NCBI GenBank assembly: GCA_964512105.1
Contig: CAZEGI010000025.1
Span: forward strand, 1 to 15,641
Length of the DNA stretch: 15,641 nucleotides
Direction of reading: 5' to 3'
DNA from: CAZEGI01 sp964512105
GTDB lineage: Archaea; Altiarchaeota; Altiarchaeia; IMC4; CAZEGI01
The position numbers and the translations under genes are program-made. The number at the start of each line of letters is the position of its first letter. Within the stretch, counting starts at the first letter, position 1. Below are positions 6,585 to 13,508 of the stretch, piece by piece. The notes under the pieces are model-generated. The model was not told the DNA's origin and did no database searches. It saw nothing but the letters and a program-made list of their open reading frames with translations.

Positions 6585-8433
6585 TCTGCCTTGCTTGAAA
6601 ATGGATTTTTTCCTGCTTCTCTGTAGCACTAGAGCTACAACTATAACTAAAACCACTGCGCCAGCAGCTATCATGACCTTCTTGGTATAACCGACCTCCA
6701 CGGTCTTCGTGGCTGAGAGGTAATTCGGGTCGCTCAGGGAAACCGTAATCTTGCCGCTGGTTCCCTCGATGTTGAACATCGCAACGCCGGATGCGTCCGT
6801 TGAGGATTCACCCCAGCCGGATTCGGTTTCAACCTTCACCGTAACGTTCGATACCGTGGCGTTCCCGCTGGTGATCGTTACAAAGAGCGTGCTGTCCTCT
6901 ACCTCTGTTGCGATATCCACCGGACGCGGGCTAACCTTCACGCTGTCTGTCGCGGTTGTATATCCGGTTTTGCTGGCAGTAATGGTATAGCTGCCTGCCT
7001 TGCCCGGTTTGAACGTGTAGGTTTTGTCGGTAACGGTCGTGCTTTCAGGACCCTCTATCGCGATTGTTACGGAAATCTCCTTATCGGTTTCGTCCTTGAC
7101 CGTTATAATGGTTTCATCCCCGAGAGAAATCTCGGTTTTGCTCACGGTCATGCTGAGCGCACCGCCACTCGGTGTTACGCTTGCAGTTCCATCCGCATAA
7201 TCGGTCTTCTTGGCTGTTATGGTGTAGGCTTTTGCATCCGGCAGCGTTAACTTTGCAATGCCGCTGTCGTCTGTCACCTGGGTGATACTCGCGTCTTCGG
7301 CAGTGGATACCGTTACTCCGGGTGCAACCAGACCCGACTGGTCCTTTACAAGCACCGTTACGGCATCGCCTGCCTTCAGGGTTGAAGGCGAGGTTGTTAC
7401 AGAGAGCGTGCCGTGCGCTTTGAAGCTGGTCGTTGATGTCGTGTAGGATGGCTCCTCGACCTTTACGCTGTATGAACCCACCGATGCGGGTGTGTAACTT
7501 ACGGTGCCTGAAGACGAGGTTGTGAACTTGTCAAAGTCGCCGTTTGGTTTCGTTATCGTAACACTCGCACCAGCGATTGCGCTTCCACCGGATGTTACGG
7601 TTATCGTGATACTACTGCCGACCGCTTGGTCCAGCGTGGATATTGAAACATCCGGCGTTGCCTTGGACGCAACCGTGATTGTTCTCGTTTTTGACGGGTA
7701 TCCGGATTTTTCAGCGTATATGCTGTAGTCGCCGGCACCGCTCACCGTAAAGGGAACATAACCATTTCTGTCTGTGGTATATGTTGCGGGGCTCATCCCC
7801 GGGCCGCTCACGGTTATCTTAACACCAGATATTCCATCTCCTTTATCATCCGTAATCCGAATGGTTATCGTCTGCCCAGCCCTTGGTGTTGAGGGCGACG
7901 GGTCGCCTATAGTGATGTTCCTATATATCAGGAGTTCAACGGTTCTCTTGCAGTACTCGCTTTTGTATGCATCAATCTGGAACGCGCCATAAGCATCCTT
8001 CCATTTCTTTGTGAGGGTGAAGGTCTTTTCACCGTCGCTATTGGTATACCCGACATTCCAAAACTCATCGTCAGTGTCCCACTCCTCATCTGTCCCCAAT
8101 CTCGTAACCTTTATCTTGGCATCCTCGAGTTCGTCGCCATCGTCGTCGTAAACCTTCGCGGTTATCTCCTCATCCGGTGCAGGGCTTTCGGGCGATAATT
8201 CAACGTCTTCAATACTTTTGCTGTCGCTCAGGAATTCCAAATCGTCTTCATAGTCCTCATCATCCACCTCGACCTTGAAGGTGTGTTCCCCGCACTCATA
8301 ATTCCTGAGGTCGTCGTCCCACTCTGCGGAATCGAACCTTGAGGAACTTATTACGATGCTGTAATCATCACCATTGTTTACTGTTATCGAGTCCGTATTG
8401 CCATCGAAGACCTCGACACCGTCATACGTAATC
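6573..8433 (-). CDS. Membrane-anchored surface protein with repeated Ig-like domains (copy 2); N-terminus lost in gap
   Basis: Seen: about 619 residues from the gap to the stop. The first visible part is very acidic (DDEDYEDDLEF) and contains YECGEHTFKVEV. A second cysteine follows at SEYCKRTVEL. After that come about five beta-sandwich units of 80-100 residues, each built on the pattern G.YTI.A.K.GY followed by a V/T-rich strand, resembling carboxypeptidase-regulatory or Big-type domains. The C-terminus has one membrane helix (MIAAGAVVLVIVVALVL) and a basic tail (RSRKKS), the expected topology for a protein exposed outside and anchored in the membrane. The signal peptide and start codon must lie in the 100-N gap. 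It is a tandem paralogue of the next upstream gene, with the two cysteines and domain order conserved. Role unknown: S-layer-associated, adhesive or structural are all possible. No enzyme motif is visible. Confidence 0.75.
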
Positions 8434-8533
8434 NNNNNNNNNNNNNNNNNNNNNNNNNNNNNNNNNNNNNNNNNNNNNNNNNNNNNNNNNNNNNNNNNNN
8501 NNNNNNNNNNNNNNNNNNNNNNNNNNNNNNNNN
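8434..8533. other. Assembly gap (100 N)
   Basis: A placeholder gap of unknown true length between the two paralogous surface proteins. It hides the final residues of one gene and the signal peptide of the other. Repeated domain-coding DNA may have broken the assembly here. Confidence 0.99.
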
Positions 8534-10420
8534 CATGAGCAATGCAATCGCGATGACAACGAGCACTATCACAACAACCCATAACCAGTCGTATTGCTTG
8601 ACGACTGCCTCTACGCGCGTTTTTGACTCGTACATCGAATTCTGGTTGCCCGGGTTTGCTATCAGCGTGACGTTTCCGCTCTCGGTTATCTCGAAGGTGA
8701 TAATACCGTTGGCATCGCTGACCGCTTCTCGCACTCCTTCGTCTGTTTCAATCCTCACGCTTATCCCCGCAAGAGGCGTGCCGTGGCTTGAGAGATTCAC
8801 CACGAGGTTGTTGCCGTCCGCCCGGGTGTCCAGAACCACCTCCCTGTAAACGACCTCCAATGTTTTTGTTGTTGCCCCGAAGTTCTCCTTCGTTACGGTT
8901 ACGGTGTAGGTTCCGACATTCTTTGGCGTAAAAACATAGGTATCGCCCTGTACGATAATCTCTTCCGGACCAGTAATCTTAATATCCGCGGAAACCGCAT
9001 TGCCCGCGCTGTCCTTCACGGACACGGTTGTGATACTGCCAAGCTCGATTTTCTCCGGACTTAGGGAAATTCCGAGTTCACCAAGAACATTTATTTTTTC
9101 AGTGTAATCCCAGAAATTTGTTTTCTTGACGCTGATGGTGTACGTTCCCGGTGACGCAACTACGGTTTCAAACCCTCCGTTCTCGCTGCTCCCTGCCGTG
9201 CCAAGCTCGTCTATGCCCACGGTCGCTCCAGTAACGAGCAGGTCCTGTGCATCCCTTACGTTTATCGTAAACTTTTCGTTGGCTTTAATCTCCTTCGGCA
9301 GCGTTACCCTGAACCGGTTTTTGATAATGATGGTTTTTTCTATGGTGGTGTAGCCCACCTTCTGGACCTTTATCGTGTATGAACCTAGGTCCGTAGGTAT
9401 GAGACTTACCGTTCCGTCCGAAAATGTGTTTCTTGCCTCGGACATTCCGTCCGGTTTGGTTATGGTGACTTTGGCATCCGCTATTTTACTGCCACCCGAA
9501 CTGACCGTAATGTTCACCTGTTCATTCACGATTGGCATCTCCGGGGTTATCGTAACGCTCGGCGTTGACCTGTCGGAAACCACAAGCGTTTTGTTTATGC
9601 CCCAGTAATCCATGCTGAGTTCCCCTATGATGAGCGTGTACGTGCCGGGCGTGTTTATCGTGAAATTGACGCCACCGCTTATCGTTCGTTGTGGGTAAAC
9701 ATTGCCTTCGGAATCCATATACTTCACACCAATACCCATCGGAACCGCAAGCGATATCTGGTCGCCCACCACGGGATTTTCAGGGTGTGGACCGTCTATG
9801 GTAAGGTTGCTCTTTACCCAGAATCGCTTAGTGCCACAGTATTTCGTGCCTGTTATGGAAAGCTTGTACTCCCCGGAGGTGCTCGGCTTGAAGATTGTCT
9901 GTCCCGAGGCGTTCGTCGCCTCAATCAGTTCCTTCTTGTTCTCGCGTTCGTTGTATAACTCCACGTTCAGGTTTTTTATGGCAGTCCCATCGGTGTCGGT
10001 AATCGTGATGGTGAGCGGCTTCTTCGGAATAGGGCGCTCGGGAGATACGCTGATATTTGGTGGATTCCCCAGCACGAGGTCCATACTAAGCGAACTCACT
10101 ACCTCGCCGTCCCCTATATTCACCAGTTCCGCCTTTGCAGTGTGTATGCCGCATTCTAGGGAGCGCGTGTCCCAGTTCCAGTCCTTCGACTCGACCTCCT
10201 CTCTATCGCAACCGGGGGTGATTGATGAGAAATTTACGTCATCTACCGAAAATATGAGATACATGTTGCACGTTTCGCCACTCAACTTGGCAACGAGTTT
10301 GAATGCTTTGTTCAACCTCGGCGATGTCGGGTCAACCTCCAGGTCGATAACCTTAGCTGCTTCAACAACCGAAATTAACAGCAGCAGTAAGCAGCCTACT
10401 GCCAAGAACCGCGTCTTCAT
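8534..10420 (-). CDS. Membrane-anchored surface protein with repeated Ig-like domains (copy 1); last residues lost in gap
   Basis: Seen: 629 residues from ATG 10420. A signal peptide (basic MKTR, hydrophobic core to LISVV, likely cleavage after EA at residues 20-21) starts the protein. A first domain with paired cysteines follows (GETCNMYLIF, SITPGCDRE, SLECGIHTAKAEL), then a cysteine unit (GTKYCGTKRF). Several beta-sandwich repeats come next, sharing the pattern SYTIKVQKVGYTT / TYTISVKKTNFW / TYTVTVTKENFG. The last visible residues, WLWVVVIVLVVIAIALLM, are a membrane helix running into the gap, so only a short tail is missing. Many N-x-S/T sites would allow glycosylation. It is transcribed before its paralogue (6573-8433) and probably with it. 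The cysteine positions match between the two, so the duplication covers the whole gene and not just the repeats. Function unknown; it is probably part of the cell surface. Confidence 0.82.
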
Positions 10421-10529
10421 TTTAATCTGTTATGTATTAAAAAAACACCCTTAAAAATTAGGACTTTTCCACCAGTCTTAGACTGGTGGCCAAAGTCTGC
10501 TGCCAAGAACCATTCGTAGATGTCTTCAT
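10399..10529. repeat. Imperfect direct repeat: 5' end of the surface protein gene echoed upstream
   Basis: CTGCCAAGAACC-(2 nt)-GTCTTCAT at 10399-10420 (signal-peptide codons of the surface protein, complement strand) recurs as CTGCCAAGAACC-(10 nt)-GTCTTCAT at 10500-10529. Twenty bases match with one 8-base spacer difference. Read on the minus strand, the upstream copy begins ATGAAGAC and contains GGTTCTTGGCAG, like the gene start, and opens a 23-codon frame. It may be the remnant of a third paralogue's start. Confidence 0.55.
10462..10497. other. Strong stem-loop in the intergenic region
   Basis: Nine perfect base pairs (CCACCAGTC 10469-10477 with GACTGGTGG 10481-10489) close a TTA loop. They are extended by a second six-pair stem (GACTTT 10462-10467 with AAAGTC 10492-10497) across a small internal loop. 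Fifteen pairs in 36 bases is well beyond chance for this region. Near-symmetry means it could act in RNA from either strand or as a DNA palindrome. On the minus strand it is followed by a run of seven T (10438-10444) before the surface protein ATG. Confidence 0.55.
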
Positions 10530-10560
10530 GCCACTGATATCTGACTCGTGGTTCTTGACA
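10502..10560 (+). ncRNA. Possible H/ACA-type guide RNA hairpin
   Basis: A 9-bp lower stem (CAAGAACCA 10504-10512 with TGGTTCTTG 10549-10557) opens into an internal loop of 5 and 6 bases. It closes again in a 7-bp upper stem (AGATGTC 10518-10524 with GATATCT 10536-10542, one G-U), and is followed at once by ACA (10558-10560). The distance from upper stem to ACA is 15 bases; archaeal pseudouridine guides use 14-16. Against it: no clear kink-turn for L7Ae, no recognised target, and half of the lower stem is shared with the nearby signal-peptide repeat. Confidence 0.3.
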
Positions 10561-10614
10561 TAAGTCGTAAGTCATGTTGTTGTATGGACGTTCAATGAAC
10601 TTTATTTTTATTAC

Positions 10615-10658
10615 AGACTGGCGTATATTTAATCAATACGACAGAGGGATACCACAAA
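10615..10658 (+). promoter_or_regulatory. Promoter and ribosome site of the PfkB-family kinase
   Basis: TATATTTAAT (10624-10633) is a good archaeal TATA box, and GAGGGAT (10644-10650) is a Shine-Dalgarno-like site nine to ten bases before ATG 10659. A TATA to start distance of about 30 bases implies a very short leader, so the ribosome site may lie at or near the 5' end of the message. Confidence 0.5.
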
Positions 10659-11276
10659 ATGATAAAATTTGACCTTCTCAGGAAATCCAAAAAATTCGAC
10701 GTTGTTACCATGGGTTTAGTTGTTGGCGACCTTATTGGAAAACCTGTTGATGAAATGCCCGGCAGGGGCAAACTTGTCATGATAGACGATGCTCAACTGC
10801 ACACGGGCGGAAACGTCTGCAACACGGGAATCGCGCTCGCACGTCTTGGTATAGATACGGGAGCAGTCGCGATGATCGGTGAGGGGGGAAGGGATGGTCT
10901 TGGGGACTTCATTGTGAACGCGCTGGCCAACAACGGCGTTGATACCGACGGCGTAATCCACAGAGAGGGAATACACAGCTCCGCCACGATGGTTATGGTT
11001 TCATCGGACGGGGAACGGAGTTTTATCCACTACCCCGGCGGTCATGGTGCCCTTTCCTTCTGGGATATTACGGACGATATTTATAAATACATAACCCAAG
11101 GCAGAATCCTGCAGGTCGGTTACTTCGGCATTCTCCCGAAGTTGCAAAGCAACATGGGCAGATTTCTCGGCGAGGTGAAAAGACGCGACCCAAGCATGAT
11201 AATCTCGCTCGAAACCGCAGGCGACACGCGGCCCATGGAAACCGAGAGGGTCAGGAAACAGTTGTTGCCGCGTTAA
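10659..11276 (+). CDS. PfkB/ribokinase-family sugar kinase, N-terminal part (frameshifted)
   Basis: Seen: 205 residues. It begins with FDVVTMGLVVGDLIGKPVD (13-31), the usual first strand and substrate Asp, then the PfkB signature-1 region with GGN (50-52) in HTGGNVCNTGIALARLG. GGHGAL (127-132) contributes to the substrate site. The reading frame leaves the family path at about residue 197 and hits TAA at 11274. The missing half (ATP site and catalytic base) continues in another frame from 11252. Together the two parts give about 387 residues, a normal kinase length. Known: PfkB enzymes phosphorylate sugars or nucleosides with ATP; some archaeal members act on fructose-6-phosphate, ribose-1-phosphate or nucleosides. 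Substrate unresolved. Alone this fragment lacks the catalytic Asp and should be inactive. The frameshift could be an assembly error, a real mutation, or (least likely, as no slippery heptamer is visible) programmed. Confidence 0.85.
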   Translation: MIKFDLLRKSKKFDVVTMGLVVGDLIGKPVDEMPGRGKLVMIDDAQLHTGGNVCNTGIALARLGIDTGAVAMIGEGGRDGLGDFIVNALANNGVDTDGVIHREGIHSSATMVMVSSDGERSFIHYPGGHGALSFWDITDDIYKYITQGRILQVGYFGILPKLQSNMGRFLGEVKRRDPSMIISLETAGDTRPMETERVRKQLLPR

Positions 11277-11824
11277 AACACACGGACATATTCATCCCAA
11301 GCCTTGAAGAAGCCAGGGCGATAACCGGTGTTGCAACGCCGGGAAATGTTCCTATCGAAGAACTCACACTGGGACAGATAGAGCAACTCGCGGAAAGAAT
11401 GTCGGATGTATTCCTCGAGAGTGGCGTAAAGGTCGCGGGTGTAAAACTCGGCAGCTTGGGCTGCTTCATAAAAACCGCGGAAGAGAGACACATGATACCT
11501 GCCTACAACATAGGCAAAAGAAACGTCAGGGACACCACAGGCGGTGGCGATTCTTTCATCGCGGGATTCCTTGCGGGTTATGCCAGAGAGTTGCCGCTGG
11601 AAGAGTGCGGGCGTCTCGGAAATGCCGTTGGCGCAATATGCGTTTCGGGCATCGGGGCATCAACCGCAATCATCGCACTTACGGAATCAGGAGAGCCGTT
11701 GGGTGGGAAACTGAGAGAACCGTCGGAAAGGATACTCGACTTTGTCAGACAACATGGACAAGCAGCTTTAGAGCGACTCTCGCCGGAGGGGCTGACAGCG
11801 GCAAGAAAAAGGCAAAAAACCTAA
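11252..11824 (+). CDS. PfkB/ribokinase-family sugar kinase, C-terminal part (other side of frameshift)
   Basis: Seen: the frame is open and family-like from about 11252 (QETVVAALKHTDIFIPSLEEA, including the conserved P-S-x-E-E), and closes at TAA 11822-11824. If translated independently it would have to start near ATG 11399, giving 141 residues. It carries GVKLGSLGCFI and the catalytic signature DTTGGGDSFIAGFLAGY; the last Asp of GGGD is the catalytic base (consensus DTxGAGD, here Gly for Ala). NAVGAICVSGIGA supplies the adenine-binding region. The join needs a -1 shift, meaning one base appears missing somewhere around 11245-11256. Because both halves keep every expected motif, the break is either very recent or an error. 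The C-terminal tail (LTAARKRQKT) is basic and ends directly against the GNAT remnant. Confidence 0.85.
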   Translation, partial: QETVVAALKHTDIFIPSLEEARAITGVATPGNVPIEELTLGQIEQLAERMSDVFLESGVKVAGVKLGSLGCFIKTAEERHMIPAYNIGKRNVRDTTGGGDSFIAGFLAGYARELPLEECGRLGNAVGAICVSGIGASTAIIALTESGEPLGGKLREPSERILDFVRQHGQAALERLSPEGLTAARKRQKT

Positions 11825-11899
11825 CTACAGAAACCGCACCAACTGCAGGACATCTTCCCCCTTACGGGTGTATTTTTTGAAGTAACCCTCCTGCACAAA
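11825..11899 (-). pseudogene. Remnant of a GNAT acetyltransferase 3' end (left copy of a 75-bp direct repeat)
   Basis: On the minus strand this encodes 24 residues, FVQEGYFKKYTRKGEDVLQL followed by VRFL and a stop. They match the C-terminus of the intact GNAT gene at 13021-13095 at 21 of 24 positions; DNA identity is 60 of 75. Upstream of 11899 the frame stays open, but nothing in it resembles an acetyltransferase. It is therefore a severed 3' end, in the same orientation as the intact copy. The two copies bracket the AT-rich three-gene cassette. Twenty percent DNA divergence means this is not a fresh target-site duplication. Confidence 0.82.
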
Positions 11900-11907
11900 T
11901 TTAAATA
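11896..11907 (+). promoter_or_regulatory. TATA element of the peptidase cassette
   Basis: CAAATTTAAATAACC (11894-11908) includes AAATTTAAATA, centred about 29 bases before ATG 11930. That is the distance expected for a leaderless archaeal transcript. No ribosome site is visible before that ATG. The element lies exactly where similarity to the GNAT repeat ends. Confidence 0.45.
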
Positions 11908-11929
11908 ACCAACCCGCTAATAATAAATT

Positions 11930-12115
11930 ATGGAGGATAAACGGGCTAAATTTCTTAAGATTTATGCAGACATCCCCGAAAGTATAAGAAGCGATATCAT
12001 AATAGTTGTTGATAAAAAACCTTATAGCTGGAATTCTGCCTTTATAGAGATAAAAGATAATACACAACTAGGGAAGAAAATCTTAAAAATATTGGAGGAG
12101 CTAGAGATAATATGA
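11930..12115 (+). CDS. Small uncharacterised protein, first gene of the caspase-like peptidase cassette
   Basis: Not recognised as a characterised family. It is 61 residues and about one quarter Lys/Arg. An N-terminal helix (DKRAKFLKIYADIPESIRSD) is followed by a short beta hairpin (IIIVVDKKPYSWNSAFIEIK, residues 23-42), then NTQLGKKILKILEELEII, a C-terminal amphipathic helix. The hairpin-helix form looks like a small cytoplasmic adaptor or DNA-binding module, with no signal peptide or membrane segment. The stop overlaps the next start as ATGA, so it is co-translated with the second gene. Its codons (ATA, AGA, TTA, AAA) are visibly more AT-rich than the flanking kinase and phosphoglycerate mutase genes, suggesting transfer. 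Role by context only: a possible partner, inhibitor or substrate of the peptidase two genes downstream. Confidence 0.72.
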   Translation: MEDKRAKFLKIYADIPESIRSDIIIVVDKKPYSWNSAFIEIKDNTQLGKKILKILEELEII

Positions 12116-12342
12116 CTAAAGAAATTGAAAGAGAACTAAAAGAAACAGTGATAATGAGAATAGAGACTCTCCCATCCAATCTAAAGCTTTCTATAGGTGG
12201 TGGAAAAAGTTTAACAAGAGACGAATTAATAGAACATGTCCGAAAAGAAGATGACATAGGTAAACAGATTATCGAGTCGCATCTCTCCTTTATGAAAGCA
12301 ATTGCACGAGGAGAATTTACAAAAGCCATTGCTTCTGTTTAA
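12112..12342 (+). CDS. Small uncharacterised protein, second gene of the caspase-like peptidase cassette
   Basis: Not recognised. It is 76 residues, starting at ATG 12112 inside the ATGA overlap and preceded by GGAGGAG (12094-12100), a plausible ribosome site. Residues 1-28 form a beta-rich start (TVIMRIETLPSNLKLSIGGG). Residues 33-61 are mostly helical (SLTRDELIEHVRKEDDIGKQ), and the end is a helix (SFMKAIARGEFTKAIASV). The LTRDELIEHV segment resembles the kind of helix that mediates protein contacts, but no specific family is claimed. The gene ends one base before the peptidase ATG at 12344, so production of the two proteins is coupled. Likely a regulator or targeting subunit of the peptidase, which is inference from operon structure. 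AT-rich codon use matches its two neighbours in the cassette. Confidence 0.7.
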   Translation: MTKEIERELKETVIMRIETLPSNLKLSIGGGKSLTRDELIEHVRKEDDIGKQIIESHLSFMKAIARGEFTKAIASV

Positions 12343-12343
12343 G

Positions 12344-12988
12344 ATGAGAAAAGGATTGATTATCACTCTTCCTCGATATGATGATACTACAGAATATCTA
12401 TCCCAGTTTTCTCGACAGATCGAAGAAGAAGCAGACGATAAGGGAATTAAGCTAAAGGGATTGAAGGATGAGAAAGTAACCCGAGAGGGACTTGAGGAGG
12501 TTATCACAAAATTGGATTACAAGATGATTGTATTCAACGGGCATGGCTCAAGTAATGCGATAGAGGGGTATAAGGAAGAGATAGTAAAAGTAGGGATAAA
12601 TGATGATCTGCTCAGGGAGAGAATCGTTTATGCAAGATCTTGTCATGTTGCCAAGGAATTAGGAAAGGAATGTACAAAGGATACTAGATATGGTTGTTTT
12701 ATAGGTTACGATAGACCTTTTCAATTTTATGTGGATATCCGATGTACTACAAATCCATTAAGAGACAATACTGCAAAATTATTTTTAGAGCCGTCTAATC
12801 TTGTTCCTATCTCAATAATAAAAGGAAACTCTACTTCTAATGCAAACGAAAACTCAAAAAGACAACTACTCAAAAATATCAAAAAAATCCTTAGGAATCT
12901 AGATTCGGAATCCTTTAAAATAGCGGAAGCATTATGGAATAATTATGAAGGACAAGTTCTGCTTGGTAATCCAGATGTAAATCTATAA
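12344..12988 (+). CDS. Clan CD (C25/CHAT caspase-like) cysteine peptidase, cytoplasmic
   Basis: Seen: 214 residues from ATG 12344. A parallel-strand fold is suggested: GLIITLPR (4-11), YKMIVFNGHGSS (59-70) with His67, and RIVYARSCHVAKEL (93-106) with Cys100. Then comes YGCFIGYDRPFQF (116-128) and, at the C-terminus, a helix with W198 and VLLGNPDVNL (205-214). The strand-GHG, strand-C, and terminal LLG(D/N)P are the clan CD landmarks. The His-Cys spacing of 33 equals that of gingipain R as I remember it (His211, Cys244). Known: C25 and CHAT peptidases include secreted gingipains, separase relatives and the Craspase protease. This one has no signal peptide, so it acts in the cytoplasm. It is short, essentially a bare catalytic domain. 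The start is preferred over ATG 12302 because that would overlap the second gene by 41 bases. Family assignment rests on motifs only. Confidence 0.68.
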   Translation: MRKGLIITLPRYDDTTEYLSQFSRQIEEEADDKGIKLKGLKDEKVTREGLEEVITKLDYKMIVFNGHGSSNAIEGYKEEIVKVGINDDLLRERIVYARSCHVAKELGKECTKDTRYGCFIGYDRPFQFYVDIRCTTNPLRDNTAKLFLEPSNLVPISIIKGNSTSNANENSKRQLLKNIKKILRNLDSESFKIAEALWNNYEGQVLLGNPDVNL

Positions 12989-13020
12989 TTATCTGTCCTC
13001 ACTAAACTAATCTACATCCA

Positions 13021-13473
13021 TCACAAAAACCTCACCAATTGCAGGACATCCTCGCCCCCGTGCGTGTATCTTTTGAAATAACCTTCCTGCACAAACTCGA
13101 GGTTTCTGAAAAATTCCAAGCCCGATTTGTTGTCCACTTTAACTTTCACTATAACCCGGTTGATTTTTTTTTCCCTCAAAAAATCAAAAACCCGATAAAC
13201 GAGTTTTGTCCCTATTCCGTTCTCCTTGCATTCCGGGTCAATTGCAATCGGGCCGAGTTCCGCCCTGCCTACGCCTTCCTGAAACAAGACGCCCGCGAAA
13301 CCCACAACCTCGTTTAACTCCGCGACAAAAATCCTGAAGTCGCGTCTCTGCGTGATGTCCAAGATAAACTGCTCCGTAATCTCAAAATCCTCGAAGCATT
13401 CCGCATGTTTTTCGTGAAGTTCGAGGATTTTTTTTACGTTTTCGGGTTTAAAGGGTCGCAGGGCGATTTCCAT
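13021..13473 (-). CDS. GNAT-family N-acetyltransferase
   Basis: Seen: 150 residues, the standard GNAT length. It opens with a beta strand and helix (IALRPFKPENVKKILELHEK), then a central strand (FRIFVAELNEVVGFAGVLFQ). Motif A is ELGPIAIDPECKENGIGTKL (72-91), with KENGIG in place of the usual Q/R-x-x-G-x-G/A pyrophosphate loop. Motif B is VDNKSGLEFFRNLEFVQEGYF (113-133), the common N..A..LY...GF variant. Known: GNAT enzymes transfer an acetyl group from acetyl-CoA to amines on proteins or small molecules; the acceptor cannot be told. The last 24 residues are duplicated in the remnant at 11825-11899. It is divergent from ApgM, with a 35-base shared promoter and no ribosome site, so a leaderless message is likely. 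Confidence 0.88.
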   Translation of the reverse strand: MEIALRPFKPENVKKILELHEKHAECFEDFEITEQFILDITQRRDFRIFVAELNEVVGFAGVLFQEGVGRAELGPIAIDPECKENGIGTKLVYRVFDFLREKKINRVIVKVKVDNKSGLEFFRNLEFVQEGYFKRYTHGGEDVLQLVRFL

Positions 13474-13508
13474 TTTATTTAATCACTTATTACGAAATAG
13501 TATAAGAG
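13474..13508. promoter_or_regulatory. Short divergent promoter between GNAT and apgM
   Basis: Only 35 bases separate two divergent start codons. TATTTAATC (13477-13485) lies about 25-30 bases before the apgM ATG and fits a TATA box. On the minus strand, ATTACGAAAT/GTAATAAGTGATTAAATAA holds AT-rich sequence close to the GNAT start. Neither gene has a ribosome site, consistent with leaderless transcripts. The two promoters must overlap, so expression may be mutually exclusive. Confidence 0.4.

Noticed and set aside
10391..10420. Lipoprotein signal for the surface protein (Cys10 in VGC)
   Set aside because: Cys10 lies in the middle of the hydrophobic core with more hydrophobic residues after it, so it is not a lipobox cleavage site.
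9702..10454. A 250-codon + strand open frame opposite the surface protein gene
   Set aside because: It is the antisense shadow of a strongly supported coding gene; its translation is low-complexity and has no family features.
11246..11262. Programmed -1 frameshifting in the PfkB kinase
   Set aside because: No X-XXY-YYZ heptamer in the correct phase and no strong stem-loop after it were found; a simple indel or assembly error explains the break.
11825..12067. An 80-codon minus-strand open frame as a real gene
   Set aside because: Only its last 24 residues resemble anything (the GNAT C-terminus). The rest is antisense to the first cassette gene, so it is a remnant.
11825..13095. The 75-bp GNAT direct repeats as a target-site duplication of a transposon
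   Set aside because: They are 20 percent divergent, far longer than usual target duplications, and no transposase or terminal inverted repeats are present.
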